In this document: positions 42,440 to 53,364 of the stretch, in pieces | Layout of the letters: each line of letters opens with the position of its first letter | Numbering within the stretch: the stretch's first letter is position 1 | Source of the DNA: Rhizaria sp. SCN 62-66 | Lineage: Eukaryota; Rhizaria, unplaced | DNA length: 64,000 bases | NCBI GenBank assembly: GCA_001724265.1 | Contig: MEDY01000117.1 | Coordinates: 1 to 64,000 of the forward strand | Direction: 5' to 3' | Made by a program: the position numbers and the translations under genes | The notes under the pieces: model-generated | The model's input: only the letters and a program-made list of their open reading frames with translations | What the model was told of the DNA's origin: nothing | Databases searched by the model: none

Positions 42440-43276
42440 GTCTGTCGGATTCTCACGACTAGAACTCGTTCGCTATTTGAACCCTCTTCCCTCGACTTCA
42501 CCCAGCCACCTCCAAGCGAGCCGTTGGTTGGTTGGTGGTGGCAGGGGTTCGCGAAAATGACCTCTCCTGCCGCCTACGAGCGGACGACGCAAAGCCAAAG
42601 GGGCTGAGAGCGCAGAAAACGGTCGTGCAATTCTCTGCTGCTCAGCGAAAATACCCACAAACAAGGTTTTAGACAGATGTTGGGACTAAATACTTCGTTC
42701 TCTATGCACATCGCTATTCACGATGGATTTGCTTCGCTAGCTTCAATTTTGACATCCCGTTCGCTCTCTTTCGTGCTCAACCCGAACGCCTTAAACGGAC
42801 GCGTCCACTACGTCTATCGGGACTAGTGTGTGCGCGTGAGAACTGCGGACATTTGACTTTGGCAAGGTGCTGCCCTCGCAGTGTTTTATTGCTGCATGTG
42901 ACTTGCCAAACCGACCTTTCTCGTCCCCTAAACCCCCGTCCATCCAACTCACTTCAACATTTCATTCGGCCATTCTCGTGACTCTCCCGCTCTCCACTTG
43001 ATGTTCTTGCTTCTCCCAGCACAGGCGTTCGCCGCGTTGAGGCCCAGCCGCCCCACCGCTAAGCAAAATCTTTTTCTCCGAAGTACCACCCCGGGTCTCA
43101 GTCGCGCACCTCCGCACCGCCGCTCCGCGACCCAGGTCTTCGTTTCGTGTCCCCTAGACAACAACTACACAAAGTAAGAGTATCATAGAGAAAGCGCAAC
43201 ACTCAGCACAACAACAGGTCTTGACAACAAGCACTTGCACCGCCGCTCCTCCACCTTCCTCTCTGCGCTCACACAG
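42440..43276. other. Divergent promoter region of EB1 and RRM/poly-Q genes
   Basis: This 837 bases lies between divergent starts. The EB1 side holds the second copy of the shared motif; the other side, from about 42900, is a CT/CA-rich leader before the RRM gene ATG. I see no extra gene. Confidence 0.5.
42528..42544 (-). promoter_or_regulatory. Shared upstream motif, EB1 copy
   Basis: This is the second copy of TTGGTTGGTGGTGGCAG, about 90 bases before the EB1 ATG, extended by an extra GTTG unit on its 5' side. Confidence 0.4.
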
Positions 43277-43348
43277 ATGTACAACAACAATGTCGGCGCC
43301 AACCTCGGCAACGGCGTCAGCAACTTGCCCATGATGTCGTCGATGCAA

Positions 43349-43393
<45 letters not shown>

Positions 43394-45396
43394 CAACATC
43401 AACAATAGCAACTGTCGCAGCCGATGCCGCAGTCGATGCAGATTCCGCAGCAGCACATGCTCAACAACATGTACAATCAAAACTCGCCGCACGCTAACGC
43501 AAATCATAGCAACAACAACAACTCTGCCCTCGCCGCCGCCAACGCCGCCGCGGCCAACGCCGCCGCGGCCGCCGCCGCTGTCGCTAGCCTTACCCTCGGC
43601 GGCCACCACAATCATAACAACGGGCTCGGCCTCAGCCAGAGCCCTGGTCCCGGCAATGGTCCCAACGGCCTCAACACCGGCTTCGCCTACCCCAACTCTG
43701 CTGCCCACGGTCACCACGCGCACGGCCACAGCCACACCCACTCTGGCCTCACCCAGGGACACGGGCTCCCGCACGCCCACAGCCATAACCAGGGCGGCTT
43801 CGGGGCGGATCCGATGGCGCTGGCGAGCATGAACCTCATGGGCTCCTACAACGCCGCCGGCGTCGGCCGCGTGTCTCCCGGCCCCGTCGGCGCACTCTCG
43901 CCCGCCAACGCCAGCGCCGGCGGCGCGGGCGGGCTGGGGGGCAGCACGATCGACCACTACGCGCTCGCGGCTGCGGTCACGGCCGCTAGCGCCAACGCCG
44001 CTGCCGCCAACGCCGGCTTCGGCTACGCCAACGCCAGCTCACTGGCAGCGGCGGCAGCAGCGATGGCAACGGTCACGGCCGCGGCCTCGAGCAACCACAA
44101 CAGCATCATCAGCGGGCCTAGCATCGGCAACAACATCAACGGGCCTCGTGGTGCTGCTAGCGGACGCGGCAACAACAACAGTAATATCGGCAACGTTGGC
44201 CGCTTGTCCCCGGGCCCAATTCCGCAGCCCTCTGGCTCCCAGCAGGCCCTCCAGTCGCCGCAGCTGCAGCAGCAGCAGCAGTCGCAGACTCAGCAGCAGA
44301 TCGATCCCCAGTCCATTTTTGTGCGCAACATGCCGCCCGACGTGAACGAGACCATGATCCGGAACTTTTTCATGTCGGAAGGCCTCCCTGTGCAGAGCGT
44401 TAAGATCCTCACCGAGGACATCAACGGCAAGGACCGCATCAAGGGCGCGTACGTCAAGTTCACCAACGCCGAGGACGCGGTCAGGGCGCTGCGTCTCGAC
44501 GGCACGCCGATGCGGCCATCGGAGTACAACATGAAGATCGTGGCTAAGTACATGATCAACTCTGGCCGCCGCAACAACCCCACGGGCGCGGCGGCCCCCG
44601 GCGGCGGGAACGCCAGCGGCGGTGGCAAGCAGGGCGGCGGCACCGGTCGCCGTAACTCGCCTGGTCCTCACAACGCCGGCCCCAATAACAACAACAGCAG
44701 CAACAACAACAACGGCGACCTCAGCAGCCACTACAGCGGTTCGCCGGGCCCGTACGGCCTCGGCCAGCAGTCCCCCGGTCCCTACACCGGCAGCGTCGGC
44801 CACGGCGTGTCCCCTGGGCCTTACAGCGCCGCCGTCAGCACCGGCTCGCCGGGCCCGCTCGCCGCCGGCGGCGGCGCCGCGGTGTCCAACACGTCCTCGC
44901 TGTCTCCCGGCCCGTCCGGTCAGACTCACGGCCACGGCCACGGCGGGCTCGGGCGCTCGATCACCGCCGCGGCGCCCGCCGCGGCGTCGGGAATGCGACC
45001 GCAGCGCGTGCCGCCAATGCCGCAGATGCAGACGCGCACGCCCTCGCCCGGCCCCCAGGCCGCGGGGGCCTGGAGTGGGGCAAGCGTGCAGCCGCCGCCG
45101 CAGCAGCAGTCGCTGAGCGAGCTGCAGCGCCAGGTCGACTTGTTGCAGCAGCACCAACAGCATCAACAACAGCAGCAGCTGCAGTTACAGCACCAGCTGA
45201 GTCGCGGCAGCGGCAGTGGCGTCGGCAACAACAACGGCGTCACCATGCCGACGCGGCTGGCGTCGTCGCTGTTGATGCCGGAGAACTCTCTCTCTGCGCA
45301 GCAGCAGCAGCAGCAACAGAACGCTCAGCAGCAGTACCAGCAGCAGCAACAGCAGCAGCAACAACAGATGCAGCAGCAGATGCAGCAGCACATGCA

Positions 45397-45433
<37 letters not shown>

Positions 45434-46937
45434 CAACAGCAGCAGCAGCAGCAGCGCAACGCGATGCGTGGCAGCGGCACTGACATCCCGGGCCTCGTGC
45501 AACAAGCACTCACTTCATCAAACTCGCTGAATGCGTCTTCGCTGCCGACGCAGAGCGCGCCGGACTACCCGAACAACAACATGAGCAACCTGCTCCATAT
45601 CAACACCAGCGGCAACAACGGCCTCGGCAACGGCAATCTCAACGACGGCAGCGTCCCTGGTGGCCTGGGCCTCGGCCTCTCGATGGGGCTCGCGATGGGC
45701 GGCGTCACTTCTGGCGGCGGCCTCAACGACTTCTCGACGTTTGACTCGGCACTGGCGAGCCCCACCGCGGCCGCGTCCACGAACGGCCTCAACGGCAAGC
45801 CCGGCAATGGCGGGATGCCGCACCGCAGTTCGCTGTCTTCCACGCTCGCCCTGGGTCACAACAGTCACAACGCCGCACACGGCAGCCACCTGAGTGCGCC
45901 GTACTCGCTCACGGGACCCGGCAGCAACAGCTACGACAGCCGCCTGCACTCGAGCGCCAGCGCCGCCGCGCCGGGCAGCTCCGCGGGCTCTGGCACTGGC
46001 ACGGGCACGGCGGCCTCGTCGGTGCACGCGTCGCCGCTCTCGTCGCCCTCGGCCGTTGCGATGGCGTCCTCTGCCGCCGCCATGGCTGCCGCTGCGGCCG
46101 CCGCCAGCGCTGGGTTCAACAGCGGCCAGCCCGGCGCCACCACGGCGGCCACCGCAGGGCTCACCGTGCTGGAGGACGACAACGAGGGGCGGCTTAACTT
46201 TGATGTCCCTGCCCGGAGTCCCTCGCTGTCGTTCTCGCACAACGCGCACGGCCAGGGCCACTCTGGCGCGCACGGCATGATGGGGCACCATATCGGCCAC
46301 GGCGTCGGCCTTAATGGCTACGGCAGCGGCGCCGGCCTGGGCGGCGCGGGCGTCGCGCCGAGCGACAGCGACGCCAACTGGAACGGGTTTCAGAGCGACT
46401 GGACTGGTAACAACAACAGCAACAACAACAACAGCAGTGCCAATACTAGCACGAGCCACAACAGCTCGACCGCGGGCATCTCGACCAACGTCGCCACGGC
46501 TGCCGCGCTCATCTCCCAGCAGCACGGCGGGCTCGGCGGCTCGACCGCGGCCATGTCCGAGCACGGCGGCGCCGCGCTAAGCTCGATGCACAGCTCCGAG
46601 GCCGACGCGCCGAACCCGGCCCTGCGCGCCGCCGCAGCCGCGCGCCTGTCGGCCACGGGCGTGTCTGGGCTGGGCGCGCTCAACGCCGGCCTGTCGCCGT
46701 CGCCGCCGTCGCCCGCGTCATCGCTGGGCTCAGCCAGCGCGCTGCAGCACCAGCAGCACTTGCAGCAGCAGCAGCAGATGGCCGTCGTCGGGCACAAGGG
46801 CCGGCTGCAGGACCTGCCTTCGGCGCGCAACGCCAGCGGCAACTACGGCGCCACGTTCCAGCAGATGCAGCAGCTGCACCAGCAGCAGCAACAGCAACTT
46901 CAGCAGCAGCAGTTCCAGCAGCAGCAACAGTTCCAAT

Positions 46938-46968
<31 letters not shown>

Positions 46969-48061
46969 GCAGCAGCAGCAGTCGTGGCAGTTCCAGTCGT
47001 CGCCCTACGGCAACGGCGGCTACCAATGCGAGATCCTCTCCCCGCGGCCCGTGAACCCGGCGTTCGACCGCCTGCTGCTGGATCTCAACGTGCCTGACAC
47101 GCTCGAAGACGGCGTGCGGCGCGCGGCCGACTGGGTCACCGAGAACGCGAGCGCGCCGACCGATGACGGTGTGGTGCCGGCGCAACCAGTGATCAGGGTG
47201 CTTAACGCCGTCGAGGCGGGCGTCAAGGCCACGGCTGTGCAGGCGCAGCAGGCGCAGCTGGAGATGCAGGAGCAGCGCGAGTTGGTGCAGCAGCAGGAGC
47301 AGACGCAGAAGATGCACACGGTCGAGATTCTGCTTTTGCTGCGCGAGATCATCCTGCTGTCTGACCCTGCGCGTGCGCGCGGTGTGTACAGCATCCTGCG
47401 CTCGAGCGCGGTCGAAACGCTCAACAGTGAGCCAAATTACCGGTTCACGAACCGCGACGAAGAAGTCGCGCTGATGCTCAACGACGGCGCGAACCAGCAG
47501 TCGCAGCTGCAGCAGCTGCTGCAAGAGCAAGCCCGCCAGGAAGAGCATATCCGCAAACAGCTCATGAAACTCGAAGAGGACCGACAAAACCGGGCGCAAA
47601 CGGGCGCAGACGGCAGCTCCCCTGCCCTGCACACCCACGGCGGCCACGCGGGCAGCCACCCGATGTTCGACGTCGACGGCATGCTCAACCGCAGCACGGA
47701 TCCCCGCGGCAGCGGTAGCGGCAGCAGCACTGTAACGGGGCTGCTCGACACCAACTCCGGCTCTGGCTCCGCGTCGGCTTCCGTTGTTGACGGGCTGACG
47801 GTGTCTCTGGCGGCGCGCGCGCTCAGCAACCACAGCAGCGTCCCCGCGGCCACCACGGGCGGCCCGGCCACGTCGCCCACCAACGCCTCGACCAGCATGA
47901 GCAGCAACGGCGCCAACGCGCTGGGCGCCGCGGCGGGCACTGAGCTCGACAGCAACCGCGGCAGCGGCAGCATCCCTGCGCGCGCCGGCGTCGGGCTCAG
48001 CGCCTCTCCGGGGCCCTTCGGCTCGCTCATGGCCGACATGTGGTCGAAAGACGCACACTAA
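43277..48061 (+). CDS. RRM RNA-binding protein with poly-Q tracts and SPGP repeats
   Basis: One frame from ATG 43277 to TAA 48061, 1,594 residues, crossed by TAG at 43406-43408 and 46937-46939, both inside glutamine runs. With UAG as a stop the gene would fall into three pieces, each in the same frame and each continuing the same low-complexity style. An RRM lies at about residues 335-425: RNP2 IFVRNMPP and RNP1 KGAYVKF, with the helix DVNETMIRNFF between. Around it are at least ten SPGP motifs, His/Asn-rich stretches and long Gln tracts. After the second UAG comes an ordered C-terminal region: LSPRPVNPAFDRLLLDLNVP and a helical LQQLLQEQARQEEHIRKQL coiled coil. A post-transcriptional regulator able to form condensates is inferred; the specific family is not recognised. 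Confidence 0.85.
43346..43411 (+). repeat. Poly-glutamine CAG/CAA tract containing UAG
   Basis: About 20 CAG/CAA codons with one His are followed by TAG (43406-43408) and another CAA. The tract codes for glutamine on both sides of the TAG. Confidence 0.9.
43406..43408 (+). other. In-frame UAG codon 1 in the RRM/poly-Q gene
   Basis: Context is CAA TAG CAA inside a Gln tract, codon 44 of the frame that starts at 43277. A single C-to-T change from CAG would produce it. Confidence 0.8.
45299..45454 (+). repeat. Poly-glutamine CAG/CAA tract
   Basis: About 50 codons, almost all CAG or CAA with a few Met, Asn, Tyr, Ala and His interruptions. Mixed codons suggest retention at protein level. Confidence 0.9.
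46858..46981 (+). repeat. Poly-glutamine tract containing the second UAG
   Basis: CAG/CAA codons with Met, Leu, His and Phe run up to TAG at 46937-46939 and then continue as about 14 more Gln codons. Confidence 0.9.
46937..46939 (+). other. In-frame UAG codon 2 in the RRM/poly-Q gene
   Basis: Context is CAA TAG CAG within a Gln tract. The frame then stays open for 374 codons containing non-repetitive, plausibly folded sequence. Confidence 0.8.
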
Positions 48062-50944
48062 GTTAGGCCTCAAGGGTTCACTACTTCAATGTTGCTGATC
48101 AGTTGCATGATGTGCCGCTAATTGCCGCTAATTGTCTAATTTTCTTTGTCACATCAATCCGCAAGCTATGCTACGATTACTGTCGCAATATGACACTGTT
48201 TCTTGACAGTGTACTGTGTATTATTTTCCCCCCTCCCACGCACACACCTGTATAATTCGTAGTTTTCGCTTTAGTTTTTGACATCGTTTCGCTATTGGTT
48301 TATACTTTGCTTGATACGATCCAATTTTTTATGTTGTACCAGAAAAAACAACAGTGTGTAATTTTGTGATATTGTCTATTGTTACATCTATCATTGCACG
48401 TTTGAAGTTGTGTTTTGTCTATTCGTATTTTCATGTGTCATTTCGTTAAAGCCATTTGCTTTTATTCCCCTCGCATTGCTATTTTTCCTTGAAATTTGTT
48501 CTCTCTCTTTTCCTCCCCTAACTATAACAACAACAATAATCGTAGTCGCTTTGCCACGCATGTCTTGGGGATGCTAATTGGTTCTTTTGTTTCATCCATT
48601 AATAGCTTAATGTTTGCCCGGCTTCGCCGTTTTAGTTTGTGCTTGTTTTTGTACGTCCTTAAATCAATAGTCTCGTTTCTCCCACAGGCAGCTTTTTTAC
48701 CCTCCACCACCCTCCCAGCTGCAGTCACACTCACCGTTCCTGTCGCTGTCTCTCTCGGTCATCGCCGATCCTGAACGACGAGCCGCTTGCGGCACTGCTG
48801 TTCCTCCCCATCGTGGTGCAGTCTCGCACGCTTTTATTATATGCATGTTACTTCAATGTTATGGATTTTGTCATTTACTTTGCCATTTGTTTTCTTGCTT
48901 ATCACCCCTTGGTTTCTGATAGCCAATATCCCGTATTATCTCCGTTATCGTAGTCGGTTGTTGATATCGCTCTTGTTCTCGTGACCACTCTCGCTATGCG
49001 TACATTCCGCTCTTGTACTTACGAGTACAGCGTCACCGCAAGTGTTAATGTGTGCATGGCTACGCGTTACAACAGCCGCTACTGGACTGTCCCCCAACTC
49101 CTCTCAGCGTTAGTCATCTTAGTCTCCGATTCCGTCATCAACTCTCCACTTCAACAAACATGTTTTCTCATCAACATCACTTATCCTCGTTAGATTCACT
49201 CAATTCTCATCAAATAATTCATCTTCGATAGTCTCATTCTCTCACACAAACACTCAGACTCGTCCTCTTACTCGTCTCACCTGCACGTCACATGCACACT
49301 ATCTCATCTTTTGTCACGCTGCTGACTGCTGCAGCCCTTCTCTTCTGCCACGCGCCTCGTGGCCACGTGGCGTGAGTTGTTCCTTGCGTGTCATTGTTGT
49401 GCTTGCGTCTCTGGCGATCTTGTTCTTGCCCGAGTGCGGCCGTGGCCCGCCCTTTGTCTCCGTAAGCGTTGTCAATCCCATGTCGCTTTGCATCTGTCCC
49501 TCCTGCTCCTTGGTGTATGATCTTGTCTCGATCCTTGTACTATCACAGTCCCCGACCCATAAGCAGCCCCGCAGTCATATCGTGCACTCTCCCTGTTCTA
49601 AGGGCGAGCGTGACACGTGAGCGCGCGCGTGCGCCTCCCTTGCCACTTATCACTGCGTGCTGCTGCCGAACGGACCTTTTTTTATTCTACGATCTTCTTT
49701 GCATAGCACCGCTTATGCGCTGTCTTTTTCACACACGCACCACCAATTCCCCTGTGCGCCACTTACGCTTGGTTCTCAGTCACGGCCCTTCTGGTTTGCC
49801 GTTTCTGCGTCAGTGTTTTGGTGTTTTGGGTGCTCGCTGCGGTGTTACTGTGAATGCTTGCTGTCTATTTATCCCAACCCACATTTTCTCTCCCCACTGT
49901 CTTTTCCGCCCCTTCTTGATCCATCTCTCACATGCTCGCGTCAATGTCAATCGCGTTTCTTTTCACACCCTCCACTTGCAATTGCGCGTACATTTAGACT
50001 TACGCGTCTTGTCGCCTTTTTCCCCGGACCTCTTCCACTCTTTATTTGCACGCGCTCTTCCGTCAGCACAGATGCACTGCCTTCGACGCATTCCATTACC
50101 CACAGTCCGCCAGCATTGTATTTAACCCCTCTTTCAACCGCCCCCCGTGGTCACGCTCGCGTCAATCAATCGTGGATTGTGGCTCTTTGTTATGCTTCAT
50201 ACTTCAGCTTACTTGCTTATCACTTTCTCCGCTCATCCCCAACATTCCTTCACTCATGTCATCTCACTGTCATCATCGGTGTCATGACTATTCCTTTGCT
50301 GTGCTGACTTGTAGCTGTCGCTACCGTCTGCTAACAATCAACCACAGCCTTCGATCACAAGTCGTGCGTCACAGCGCGAATCCCCCCTTTGACGCTCCGT
50401 TCTCGGATGCGCGCCGCAACTCTTGGCACATGCAAAACCGTTCTTTCTGTCTCTGATGATGCCGCCGGGAAGACTAATATTCGTGCGGACTAGTCTGCAG
50501 TTTGATTCCCACTAGCATCTCTCTTGTTAGTTGTTCCCTTTTCTTTTTTATGTGTCGTTTGTTTGTGGCTCTGTTAAATTGGTTACACCAAACGTAAGCC
50601 TGAAGCCCTGCGGAGGAGTTCAGGCGTCCTGGTACTCGTTAGTAGCGATTGACGAGGAACCCGATTTCGATTTAAATAATAAATTACTGTTATCTTCAAC
50701 TTATTTCCGCGCTCATATCTAGGCCGTCTTTTTAAAGGCACTAAACTTTGAAAAACGACATAGTCTGAGTCAAATTTGGACCGAAAAATGAACCACAGTG
50801 CTCACGAAGAGGAGCTCGCGGTTGACTGCTCCGACCGATTTCTCGACATTCCCATCGTCAAGTCGCTTCTCGTTTAAACACCGAGCGGTTGTTGTGGTAA
50901 TCTTTTAAACCCGTGTTTGAAGACACGCGAAATAACGTTGTAGC
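48062..50944. other. Long non-coding region with pyrimidine-rich plus strand
   Basis: The largest gap in the window (2.9 kb). The first 400 bases are AT-rich 3' flank. From about 48480 to 50540 the plus strand is strongly enriched in C and T, with many TCTC, CTCC and TTCT words, then turns AT-rich before the LST8 start. Two overlapping frames of over 200 codons (49469-50125 and 49657-50307) are rich in Ser, Pro, Leu, His, Arg and Cys, as random pyrimidine-rich DNA would be; I do not call them. A very long UTR or a non-coding transcript is possible. Confidence 0.5.
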
Positions 50945-52004
50945 ATGGCTGAGCGTGCCGTCATCCTCGCGACTGCAGGATACGACCACACGGTCCGCTT
51001 CTGGCAGGCCCCGACAGGCGTTTGCCAACGGACAATCCCATTTGCCGAGTCCCAAGTGAACTGCATCGAGACAACCCCTGACAAGCAGTGGCTGGCAGTT
51101 GCTGGCAACCCGAACATTAAGCTGTTTGAGTGCCACACGAACAACTCAGCGCCCGTCACCACGTTCAATGGCCACTCCAACAACATTACCTCTGTCGGCT
51201 TCCAGCGCGAGGGCAAGTGGATGTTTTCGGGCAGCGAGGACGGCAGTGTCAAGATCTGGGACCTTCGCGCTCCTGGTACGTTGTATTCATTCTCTCATGC
51301 TCTATTTGAGCTCTTTGAGTCTCTTCATGTCTTCCCTATCTTTCTTTATTCACTCATTCTCTTGCTCTTTTCTCAATCACACCTTCCGACTCCCTCTTGC
51401 TGCGCGTATAGGCTACCAGCGCGACTACCGCGGTAAGTCCCCCGTGACCTCCGTGGCTTTGCACCCGAACCAGGGCGAGCTGTTCTGCACCGACGAAGAC
51501 GGCAACCTCCGCGTCTGGGACCTGGCCGCCAACGCCTGCGTCACCGAGGTCGCCCCCGACGGCCAGACCCCACTGCAGTCCGTCACCGTCGCCTCGGACG
51601 CGTCTACCGTCGCGGCTGTGAGCAACCTCGGCACGTGCTTTGCATGGCGGCTGGACCCGGCCTCGACGCGCGGCACGACGCTGGAGCCCGTGCAGCGCAT
51701 CGCTGCGCACAGCACGTACGCGCTCAAGTGCCTCTTCTCGCCCGACGCGCGGTACCTTGCCACGACGTCGGCGGACCAGACGGTGAAGCTGTGGGACTTG
51801 GACAACGGCTTTGCGCTGGCCAAGACGCTCGTGGGCCACACGGCGTGGGTGTGGAGCTGCGCGTTCAGCGCCGACTCGGCCTACCTGGTCACTGCGTCGT
51901 CGGACAAAACGGCCAAGCTGTGGGACCTCAAGAACGGAGAGGTCATTCTCGACTATAGGGGGCACTCCAAGGCGCTCACGAGTATTGCGCTGAACGACTG
52001 TTGA
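50945..52004 (+). CDS. LST8: TOR complex WD40 subunit LST8
   Basis: Two exons, 50945-51275 and 51412-52004, joined in phase 1 across a gtacgt...tatag intron of 136 bases; stop TGA; 307 residues. LST8 binds and stabilises the kinase domain of TOR in TORC1 and TORC2. The start AERAVILATAGYDHTVRFWQ and the repeat end VKIWDLRAPGYQRDYRG are family-typical. It has seven WD40 blades, including LHPNQGELFCTDEDGNLRVWD, RYLATTSADQTVKLWD and YLVTASSDKTAKLWD. Length equals the family norm, with almost no low-complexity expansion, in contrast to its neighbours. The C-terminus SIALNDC matches the family end. Confidence 0.96.
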
Positions 52005-52378
52005 ACGCAAAGAAGACGAAGCGTCATGAGTATGACAAGTAAGTCACACGTGACATGCTGTGCCCGCTATGAAGATAAGTTGCAAGTTCGTGGAGATGTT
52101 GCACTTAATAGTGGGATTGCGCATCATAGGGCCGCTGGCCTTGCTTGAGAGAAGCGTTTATAATACATAACAGATTGAATTGCGACTGTATATGCTGGTC
52201 TATCTTACTTTTATGACTAGACAGGATTCTTCTGATAGACGGTCAGCACGCAGCGTGACCACAAGAAGGGTAACTATCATTTGGCATATCTTTATGCAAC
52301 ATCCGTTACTCGTGACACGGAACGAGCTCACAAAGGAAACCATTGCTTTTGTTACTTTCCGATAATTATAGTTTTCCA
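52005..52378. other. Intergenic region between LST8 and UFC1
   Basis: This 374 AT-rich bases separates two plus-strand genes and presumably holds the LST8 3' UTR and UFC1 promoter. I see nothing else. Confidence 0.5.
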
Positions 52379-53076
52379 ATGTCTTCTGGGGCTGAGAACA
52401 TCGATGTTCAAGAGAGCACCACAAGTGACTTGACAATCGACGACTCCGTTAAGGTACGTTCTCCCTTCATGCACTACACTAACCCCCGCTGATCACAAGG
52501 CTGCCTCTCACCGGTACACACATTTATGTAATACTGTAATCACTTGCCCTTGCGCAGCGCACGGTTCAAAAAATCCCTCTGTGTAGCATCCGCGCGGGCC
52601 CGCTGGACGACGCGACCGAGTGGACAGCCCGCTTGCGGCAGGAGCTCATCGCTCTCATCGCGTACGTGCAGATGAACAAGGCCAACGACAACGACTGGTT
52701 CTTTATTGAGTCTAACCCTGACGGCACGAAGTGGTCCGGCAAGTGCTGGTTCGTGCACAAACACGTCAAGTACACGTTCAAGATGCAGTTCGAGATTCCC
52801 GTGACGTACCCGGCGTCGCCGTTCGAGGTCGTGCTGCCCGAGCTGGAGGGCAAGACCGTCAAGATGTACCGCGGGGGAAAGATCTGCCTCTCGCTGCACT
52901 TCAAGCCGCTGTGGGCGCGTAACGTGCCGCGCTTCGGCATCGCGCACACGCTCGCCATGGGGCTGGGGCCCTGGCTGGCCGCGGAGGTGCCTTTCATGGT
53001 CGACAAGGGACTCATCACCGAGGAGGTCTTCGGTAGCGGCGGCAAGGGACAATAGCAACAGAACGACGCGGTTTGA
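52379..53076 (+). CDS. UFC1: UFM1-conjugating enzyme UFC1
   Basis: Two exons, 52379-52453 and 52558-53076, joined in phase 0 across a gtacgt...gcag intron of 104 bases. UFC1 is the E2 of ufmylation: it takes UFM1 from UBA5 by thioester and passes it to UFL1 substrates, including ribosomal uL24 at the ER. The product matches UFC1 end to end, including [26 protein letters not shown], the catalytic Cys in [19 protein letters not shown] and LGLGPWLA. Exon 2 meets TAG at 53053-53055 right after GKGQ. If UAG is Gln, translation continues through QQNDAV to TGA 53074-53076 (197 residues); if it is a stop, the protein is 190 residues. Either end is compatible with the family, so this TAG is a weak test. 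Confidence 0.95.
53053..53055 (+). other. UAG codon at the UFC1 C-terminus, flanked by CAA
   Basis: Context is CAA TAG CAA CAG, with TGA six codons after. It is either the real stop or a Gln in a short terminal QQQQ. Confidence 0.5.
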
Positions 53077-53364
53077 GGTCACTTGGACTATTTGCCTTCG
53101 CAACTGACCTGGCAAGCAATGGCTTGGTGTGTCATCATCAGGCCACTCGAGACTACATAGTATTATTTGAATCTCATGAATCGCGGTAAAATAAAAACAA
53201 ATCATTGTATTGTACAAATTACACATAATTAAAGAGTTACATTTTTTAAATTCGGTTCAAAAACGACCCCTCACATTAGCAAGTTCTGACGCGATAGGCA
53301 GCAGTTGCCTCCGCGCATGCGCAAGATGAGTGAGTGACTGATGGAGTGAGTTTGCAGTCGCGAA
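53077..53364. other. Convergent intergenic region
   Basis: Short AT-rich gap between the UFC1 and listerin stops; two 3' UTRs are presumed. Confidence 0.5.

Noticed and set aside
43277-48061. RRM gene as a pseudogene broken by two nonsense mutations
   Set aside because: The frame is otherwise intact over 4.8 kb with no frameshift, and TAGs but no TAA or TGA occur in this and four other intact genes.
49469-50307. Two overlapping frames of 218 and 216 codons
   Set aside because: They are overlapping frames in pyrimidine-rich DNA, rich in Ser, Pro, Leu, His, Arg and Cys, with no domain and unlike local codon use.
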